The translations under genes were made by a program, and so were the position numbers. Source: Cytophagales bacterium (GTDB lineage Bacteria > Bacteroidota > Bacteroidia > Cytophagales > Cyclobacteriaceae). Taken from it: 37,520 bases of DNA. How positions within the stretch are numbered: the stretch's first letter is position 1; each line of letters begins with the position of its first letter. The notes beneath the pieces are model-generated. The model was given only the letters and a program-made list of their open reading frames with translations. It was not told the DNA's origin and made no database searches. The stretch covers positions 1 through 37,520 of the forward strand of contig JAKSBZ010000010.1 in NCBI GenBank assembly GCA_022360875.1. Reading direction: 5' to 3'. Shown in pieces: positions 32,623-37,520 of the stretch.

Positions 32623-32671
32623 CATAAGATATCAAAAGCGTGAAATCGAAAATTACACAAATAAATAAGCC

Positions 32672-33973
32672 ATGAAGAAACTCTTTCTTTTATTAGTGAG
32701 CGGAATAATCAGCTTCGGGGGGTATGGGCAGACGAAGTCCCTTAGCCTTGCCGAAGCTGTGGAGCTGGCCTCACGGAACAACGGACAGATAAAGGCCAGC
32801 CTGCATGAGGTAGCCGAGGCTGAAGGGAAGGCAAAGCAGGCCTGGGCGAACTACCTGCCTCATGTCGGGCTCAGTTCGGATTTTGTGCGCACTGACGACC
32901 CGCTGAATGTTTTTGGTTTCCGGCTCATGCAGGGGCAGGTGCAAGCTTCGGACTTTAATCCTGAACTGCTTAATGCTCCTTCTCCGCTGAATAATTTTCA
33001 GACGAAAGTAACTGTTCAGCAGCCGCTGTTCAACTGGGACGGCTACTTGGAGCAGGGAGCGGTAAAAGCTCAGCTAAAGTCAAAGCGTTTTTCGGCAATC
33101 CGCGCAAAGGAAGCGGTATTGCTTGCCGTAAAGAAACAGTATTTTGCTGTAAGTCTGCTGGATGAACAGGCAAAGGTGGTGGAAAGGGCGCTGAAGACCG
33201 CGAAAGCCAATCAGAAAGTTGCGCAGGACAATCAAGAGGAAGGTTATTTGAAAGAGGCGGATTTGCTTGAGGTAAATGTCTATGTTTTGCAGATTCAGAG
33301 CGAACTTTTGAAAGTTGAAAATCAGCTTCAGGCCGCCCGGGATTATCTGCTTTTTATGCTGCAGCTTCCCCAGGAAACAGATTTGGTGCTTACTGACGCG
33401 CTGGAAGATTTGAAGGTAAGCCGGCGTCCTGAAACGAAGCTTTCCGATTTTCGGACCGATGTGCAGGCGTTTGCTTACGGAGTGAAGGCGATGGAAAAGA
33501 TTCACAGAGCTTCTCAGCTTAAGTTTTTCCCGCGCTTGAATGCCTTTGGAAATTTGGCATGGAACAGCGAACAGGCTTTTGACGGCACGCAGGATAATTT
33601 TATGGTGGGAGTAAGGCTTTCGTGGTCTTTGTTTTCGGGTATGCGCAACTGGGGCGGCATGAAGGCTTCGCAAGCTAAACTGGCGAAGATGAATCAGCAG
33701 TTTCAGGATTTCAGACAGCAAAGTCAGCTGGAGCTGGAGAAGGCTTCCCGAAAAATTGATTTGAAAACTGTACAGCACCAAATGGGGCAGGAAGCCAGCC
33801 GGCAGGCTGAGGAAAACTTGCGGATCCGGATGGACCGGTTCGGCGAGGGACTGGAAAAAACCAGCGATTTGCTGCAGGCGCAGACTTTGGCTTCTCAGAA
33901 AAAGCTGGAGGCTCTCAGGGCTTTGTACGATTTGAAAATTTCTAAACTTGAGTTCAACTTTTTACAACAATAA
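32672..33973 (+). CDS. TolC-family outer-membrane efflux channel
   Basis: This 433-residue protein forms the outer-membrane duct of a tripartite exporter. The signal peptide is about 1-19 (ending GGYGQ). 'LSLAEAVELASRNN' opens the first long helical hairpin. Strand segments near 'LPHVGLSSDFVRTDDP' and 'FPRLNAFGNLAWNSEQ' are the barrel-forming parts of the two repeats. Glu/Lys/Gln-rich coiled coils make up the rest. It is first in an operon with an adaptor gene (9-bp gap) and an RND permease. The substrate is not evident. Confidence 0.93.
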   Translation: MKKLFLLLVSGIISFGGYGQTKSLSLAEAVELASRNNGQIKASLHEVAEAEGKAKQAWANYLPHVGLSSDFVRTDDPLNVFGFRLMQGQVQASDFNPELLNAPSPLNNFQTKVTVQQPLFNWDGYLEQGAVKAQLKSKRFSAIRAKEAVLLAVKKQYFAVSLLDEQAKVVERALKTAKANQKVAQDNQEEGYLKEADLLEVNVYVLQIQSELLKVENQLQAARDYLLFMLQLPQETDLVLTDALEDLKVSRRPETKLSDFRTDVQAFAYGVKAMEKIHRASQLKFFPRLNAFGNLAWNSEQAFDGTQDNFMVGVRLSWSLFSGMRNWGGMKASQAKLAKMNQQFQDFRQQSQLELEKASRKIDLKTVQHQMGQEASRQAEENLRIRMDRFGEGLEKTSDLLQAQTLASQKKLEALRALYDLKISKLEFNFLQQ

Positions 33974-33982
33974 ATATAAACC

Positions 33983-35053
33983 ATGAAAATATTCACAAAT
34001 AGCTTTTGGGTGGCTAGTCTTGTATTATTGATGTGGTCCAGCGCGTGCCGTTCAGATAAGGCGGACAAGAAAGAACAGCCAAAGGAGCGGATTCAGGCAA
34101 CTTTGGTTGTGGCCAAACGCGAGATGAAGGCCAATCAGCTTCGCTTTTCGGCCCGTGTGATGCCCCGCAGGCAGGCAAAGATTTCGACCAAGCTTATGGG
34201 GCATGTAAAGGAAGTTCTGACTGAGGAAGGGCAGCTGGTAAGCAAAGGGCAGCTGCTGGTTCGGCTGGACAACAAAGATCTGAAGGCCAAGAAGGAGCAG
34301 GTGCTGGCAGAGAGGAAGGCTGTGGAAACCCAGCTGAAAAATATTCGGAAGGATTATGAGCGGATCAGCAGACTTTTCGAAAAGAAAAGCGCCTCGGAAA
34401 AGGAAATGGATGATATTCAGACGGCATTCGAGTCGACAAAGGCAAAGCTGCAGGCGGTTAAAAATCAGGCTGCCGAGCTTGACCAGCTGCTTTCATACAG
34501 TTTGCTTAAAGCGCCTTTTTCCGGTACGGTGTCCAGGAAATTTCTGAATGAAGGCGACCTGGCGAGTCCGGGCATGCCGGTGATTGCAGTGGAAGGGAAC
34601 GAGAGCTTCAAGGCTGTGGGGCGTGTGCCTGAAAAGGACATTGCTTTGCTGCGAAAGGACAGCGGGGTGGAGGTGTATGTGGAGGCGATCGGGAAGTCGC
34701 TGCCGGCAACAATAAGCCAGGTAAATTACAGCAACCGTTTTTCGGGAGCACAGTATGAGGTGACGGCTCTGCTGACCGGAAAAGACGAGGCGCTGCGCTC
34801 GGGAATGCACGCCTATCTGTTGCTTGCCGGGCAAGAAAGACAGGGGCTAAGCGTGCCTGCGGAAGCGCTGGTGCGCCGCGGGCAGTTGAAAGGCCTATAT
34901 GTGGTAAATTCAGACAAGGAAGCTAAGCTCCGGTGGGTAAGAACAGGAAAAGCCAGGAATGGAAAAGTGCAGATTCTTTCGGGACTGAAAGAAGGAGAAA
35001 CCTATGTGCTGAAGGCGAAAGGCCGGATCAGAGACGGAGTTTCTGTTTTGTGA
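33983..35053 (+). CDS. RND efflux periplasmic adaptor (membrane fusion protein), lipoprotein
   Basis: This 356-residue adaptor joins the RND pump to the TolC-like channel. The lipoprotein signal ends LMWSSAC (C22). The domains in order are the first lipoyl half ('KISTKLMGHVKEVLTEEGQLVSKGQLLVRLDNKDL', about 68-102) and an alpha-hairpin (about 103-170). The second lipoyl half ('LKAPFSGTVSRKFLNEGDLASPGMPVIAV', about 174-204), then the beta-barrel and membrane-proximal domains complete it. Length and layout are typical of HlyD/AcrA-type adaptors. Confidence 0.94.
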   Translation: MKIFTNSFWVASLVLLMWSSACRSDKADKKEQPKERIQATLVVAKREMKANQLRFSARVMPRRQAKISTKLMGHVKEVLTEEGQLVSKGQLLVRLDNKDLKAKKEQVLAERKAVETQLKNIRKDYERISRLFEKKSASEKEMDDIQTAFESTKAKLQAVKNQAAELDQLLSYSLLKAPFSGTVSRKFLNEGDLASPGMPVIAVEGNESFKAVGRVPEKDIALLRKDSGVEVYVEAIGKSLPATISQVNYSNRFSGAQYEVTALLTGKDEALRSGMHAYLLLAGQERQGLSVPAEALVRRGQLKGLYVVNSDKEAKLRWVRTGKARNGKVQILSGLKEGETYVLKAKGRIRDGVSVL

Positions 35054-35171
35054 TTTTTATTTGAAAATTAAAGAAAGACTTAATGTTGTTTTCCTGACAA
35101 CAGGCATTTGAGCAGTAGAGAGCGAGAATTGTCGTGAAAGCAGCATTTGATCAATATTAAAATTATTTTAA

Positions 35172-37520
35172 ATGAAAACAGGATTTGCAGGAAAACTGGG
35201 AAAAAGCTTGATAAACTCCAAGCTGACTCCGCTGCTGATGATTGCCGTTCTGGCTATCGGTTTTTACGCCAGCATGCTGACTCCAAGAGAGGAGGAGCCT
35301 CAGATTGATGTTCCGATTGCCGATATTCTGCTGCAGTATCCGGGTGCTAACCCGCAGGAAATAGAGTCACGTGTTGTAGAGCCTTTGGAAAAGTTGCTGA
35401 GCAACGTGGACGGAGTTGAGTATGTGTACTCCAATGTGCTGCCGGAACAGGCGATGCTTGTGGTTCGCTTTTATGTTGGAGAGCAGGTGGAAATGAGTTT
35501 TGTGAAAATGTACAATGAGCTCATGCGCAATATGGATCAGTTTCCGCAGGGAGTGAGCCTGCCGCTGATTAAGCTCCGTGGAATTGACGACGTTCCGATG
35601 ATGAGTCTAACACTGTGGAGCGACGGGTACGATGATTTTATGCTCCGCAGAATGGCCGGAGAACTGGCCGATGAGCTTAAGCGGATCCCGGAAGTATCGA
35701 CTACCAAGCTGATCGGCGGGCGAAGCCGGCAGATACGGGTGGAGCTTAACCGGGAAATGATGGCAAGCTACGGCGTGGATCCGCTGCTGGTGACGCAGGC
35801 GATTCAGGCAGCCAACAGCCAGATGGGTTCGGGCAGGTTCGCGCAGAACGACCGGGAGTTTTTGGTGGAAACCGGCAACTTTATCCGTTCGCAGGAGGAT
35901 TTGGAAAATCTGGTGGTCGGAAGACAGGGAATGTCTCCGGTTTATCTTAAACAAATTGCGCAGGTAACCGACGGCGCGCAGGAGCCTACTCAGTATGTGC
36001 ATTTTGCGCTGGGCAATGCCCGCGAGGACCAGGAGGAGCTGAAAGGGCAGGAGTTTCCGGCCGTGACAATTTCCATTGCCAAGAGAAAGGGAGCAGATGC
36101 CATGCAGATTGCAGACCGGATACTGGCAAAGGTGGACCGGCTTAAGCCTACGCTCTTGCCGGAAGAGGTAAAGGTAACCGTTACGCGGAATTACGGAGAA
36201 ACCGCTTCAAAAAAAGTAAGCGAGCTGCTGCTTCATCTGATAGGCTCAATTATCGCCGTGAGTATCATCGTGACGCTGGCTATGGGCTGGCGCGGCGGTT
36301 TGGTGGTGTTTCTGTCAGTTCCCGTAACCTTTGCGCTGACTTTGCTGACTTATTATCTGCTGGGCTACACCTTGAATCGCATTACGCTTTTCGCTTTGGT
36401 GTTTGTTACGGGTATCGTTGTTGACGATTCGATTATTATTGCCGAAAACATGCACCGGCATTTTAAACTTGGCGGCAAATCAAAATGGCAGGCGGCCATT
36501 GATTCGATAAACGAAGTAGGGAATCCGACGATTCTGGCCACATTTACTGTGATAGCTTCAGTGTTGCCTATGGTTTTTGTGTCGGGATTGATGGGACCGT
36601 ACATGAGTCCGATGCCAATCGGCGCTTCTTTTGCCATGATGTTTTCCCTGCTCGTAGCGCTTTTGGTAACACCGTATTTAGCGTATCGGCTGATTAAATT
36701 CGAGGAAGGCGGAAACAATGAAAAGCCATACGATCTGAAGAAGACATTCATTTACAGAAGCTATTCCAGGACGATGAAGCCGTTGCTTGAAACGCCTTGG
36801 AAGCGCTGGGCGTTTATCGGGGGGACAGCTGTTTTGCTGATGGGGTCTATGTCGATGTTCTATTTTCAGTCCGTGACTGTAAAGATGCTTCCGTTCGACA
36901 ACAAGAATGAATTTCAGGTGATTATTGACATGCCCGAAGGCACTACTCTTGAGCGCACAGCCGTGGTTGCCTCGGCAATTGGGGATTACCTGCAGGACGA
37001 GAAATACGTGACAAACTATCAAACGTATGCGGGCACTTCGGCACCGATCAATTTCAACGGATTGGTGAGGCACTATGATTTCCGAAGCGGCTCGAATGTG
37101 GCTGACATTCAGGTGAATTTGGTTGACAAATCCGAACGGAGTCTGCAAAGCCATGATATAGCCAAGGCCATGCGCCCGAAAATTCAGGAGATTGCAAGAG
37201 CTCACGGAGCGAATGCTAAAGTGGTGGAAGTGCCACCGGGACCTCCGGTGATATCGACTTTGGTGGCCGAGATTTACGGTCCGGAAGAATCTGTCAGAAA
37301 GGCGATAGGAGAGGAAGTCCGGAAGATTTTTGCAGGCATACCGGGCGTGGTTGACATCGACGGGATGCGTGAGGAAGACCAGACGGAGTATAGGTTTGCT
37401 GTGGACAAGGGGAAGGCCGGGGAAAGGGGCATCGCAAGCCAGCAGGTTGTCCGGGCTATGAACTTGTCGCTAAGCGGGATGAACGTGGGGCGCTTGTATC
37501 AGGAAAATGAAAAAGAAGGA
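35172..37520 (+). CDS. RND efflux permease, AcrB/HAE1-type, 5' part
   Basis: The open frame runs from ATG 35172 to the window end without a stop: 783 codons of a protein that normally has about 1030-1100. TM1 ('PLLMIAVLAIGFYAS') is followed by 'LTPREEEPQIDVP', which is typical of the TriC-like branch of multidrug RND pumps. Porter domains with 'GVEYVYS' and 'PLIKLRGIDDVPMMSLTLWS' come next, then the TM cluster. The proton-relay motif GIVVDDSIIIAENMHRH has D418 and D419 in TM4. It lacks the methionine-rich metal-pump features I would expect of CusA. It is driven by proton flux and would export amphiphilic or toxic compounds. Confidence 0.95.
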   Translation, partial: MKTGFAGKLGKSLINSKLTPLLMIAVLAIGFYASMLTPREEEPQIDVPIADILLQYPGANPQEIESRVVEPLEKLLSNVDGVEYVYSNVLPEQAMLVVRFYVGEQVEMSFVKMYNELMRNMDQFPQGVSLPLIKLRGIDDVPMMSLTLWSDGYDDFMLRRMAGELADELKRIPEVSTTKLIGGRSRQIRVELNREMMASYGVDPLLVTQAIQAANSQMGSGRFAQNDREFLVETGNFIRSQEDLENLVVGRQGMSPVYLKQIAQVTDGAQEPTQYVHFALGNAREDQEELKGQEFPAVTISIAKRKGADAMQIADRILAKVDRLKPTLLPEEVKVTVTRNYGETASKKVSELLLHLIGSIIAVSIIVTLAMGWRGGLVVFLSVPVTFALTLLTYYLLGYTLNRITLFALVFVTGIVVDDSIIIAENMHRHFKLGGKSKWQAAIDSINEVGNPTILATFTVIASVLPMVFVSGLMGPYMSPMPIGASFAMMFSLLVALLVTPYLAYRLIKFEEGGNNEKPYDLKKTFIYRSYSRTMKPLLETPWKRWAFIGGTAVLLMGSMSMFYFQSVTVKMLPFDNKNEFQVIIDMPEGTTLERTAVVASAIGDYLQDEKYVTNYQTYAGTSAPINFNGLVRHYDFRSGSNVADIQVNLVDKSERSLQSHDIAKAMRPKIQEIARAHGANAKVVEVPPGPPVISTLVAEIYGPEESVRKAIGEEVRKIFAGIPGVVDIDGMREEDQTEYRFAVDKGKAGERGIASQQVVRAMNLSLSGMNVGRLYQENEKEG

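Larger units (their letters stand above)
32285..32671. other. Divergent nap / efflux regulatory region (387 bp)
   Basis: No gene is seen here. It holds a perfect 16-bp palindrome (32578-32593), a T7-GC-A7 self-complementary tract (32557-32572) and a -7-like box for the efflux operon (32615-32622). I could not find an exact minus-strand -7 box for nap, so that promoter may be activator-dependent or start elsewhere in this gap. Confidence 0.6.

Overview
The window looks like the chromosome of a member of the Bacteroidota, most likely Cytophagales-like. The evidence is TAnnTTTG-type -7 promoter boxes, a protein with a type IX secretion C-terminal domain next to a PID-CTERM-like small protein, bacillithiol genes (bshC, bshB1), DUF6452/DUF6048-type envelope genes, a BlaI/BlaR1-type pair whose peptidase carries a TonB C-terminal domain, and a beta-propeller/Y_Y_Y signalling protein. 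I see no phage, insertion sequence, CRISPR array or rRNA. One tRNA (Ala-GGC) is present.

Layout. 1-6.0 kb: the 3' end of a GyrI-like protein, dnaX, a DUF3024 protein, a GmhB-like phosphatase, a DUF3365 haem lipoprotein, a serine hydrolase, and an exported protein that looks like a catalytically dead arsenate reductase / LMW-phosphatase homologue. 6.0-9.3 kb: a large periplasmic-sensor SpoIIE/PP2C phosphatase. 9.4-12.9 kb: tRNA-Ala, Hsp20, an SMP-30-like lipoprotein, a DUF6048-like protein and an internally duplicated DUF6452-like lipoprotein. 13.1-16.6 kb: rimO, bshC and 5-formyl-THF cyclo-ligase. 17.0-20.9 kb: a 1198-residue T9SS cargo protein and a PID-CTERM-like partner. 21.0-23.0 kb: blaR1-like/blaI-like genes with a well-formed promoter carrying two operators. 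23.3-26.0 kb: trxB, an M23/LysM peptidase and bshB1. 26.0-32.3 kb, minus strand: a six-gene periplasmic nitrate reductase operon, napD-napA-napB-tetrahaem cytochrome-nrfC-like-nrfD-like. 32.7 kb to the end: a tripartite RND efflux operon whose permease runs off the window.

The most interesting unit is the nap operon. It has no napC, napG, napH or napF here. An NrfC/NrfD-type quinol-oxidising module and a tetrahaem lipoprotein take that place, and NapB is a tandem duplication with four haem sites instead of two. A 16-bp CRP/FNR-type palindrome (TGTAAC-N4-GTTACA) lies between nap and the efflux operon, and a near copy lies in front of the DUF3365 haem gene 29 kb away, which suggests a shared redox or nitrogen-oxide regulon. 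The second item is the exported pseudo-arsenate reductase at 5.4 kb, which keeps the fold signature but has Glu for the catalytic Cys and Leu for the P-loop Arg.

All family names come from reading the protein sequences; no database search was run.
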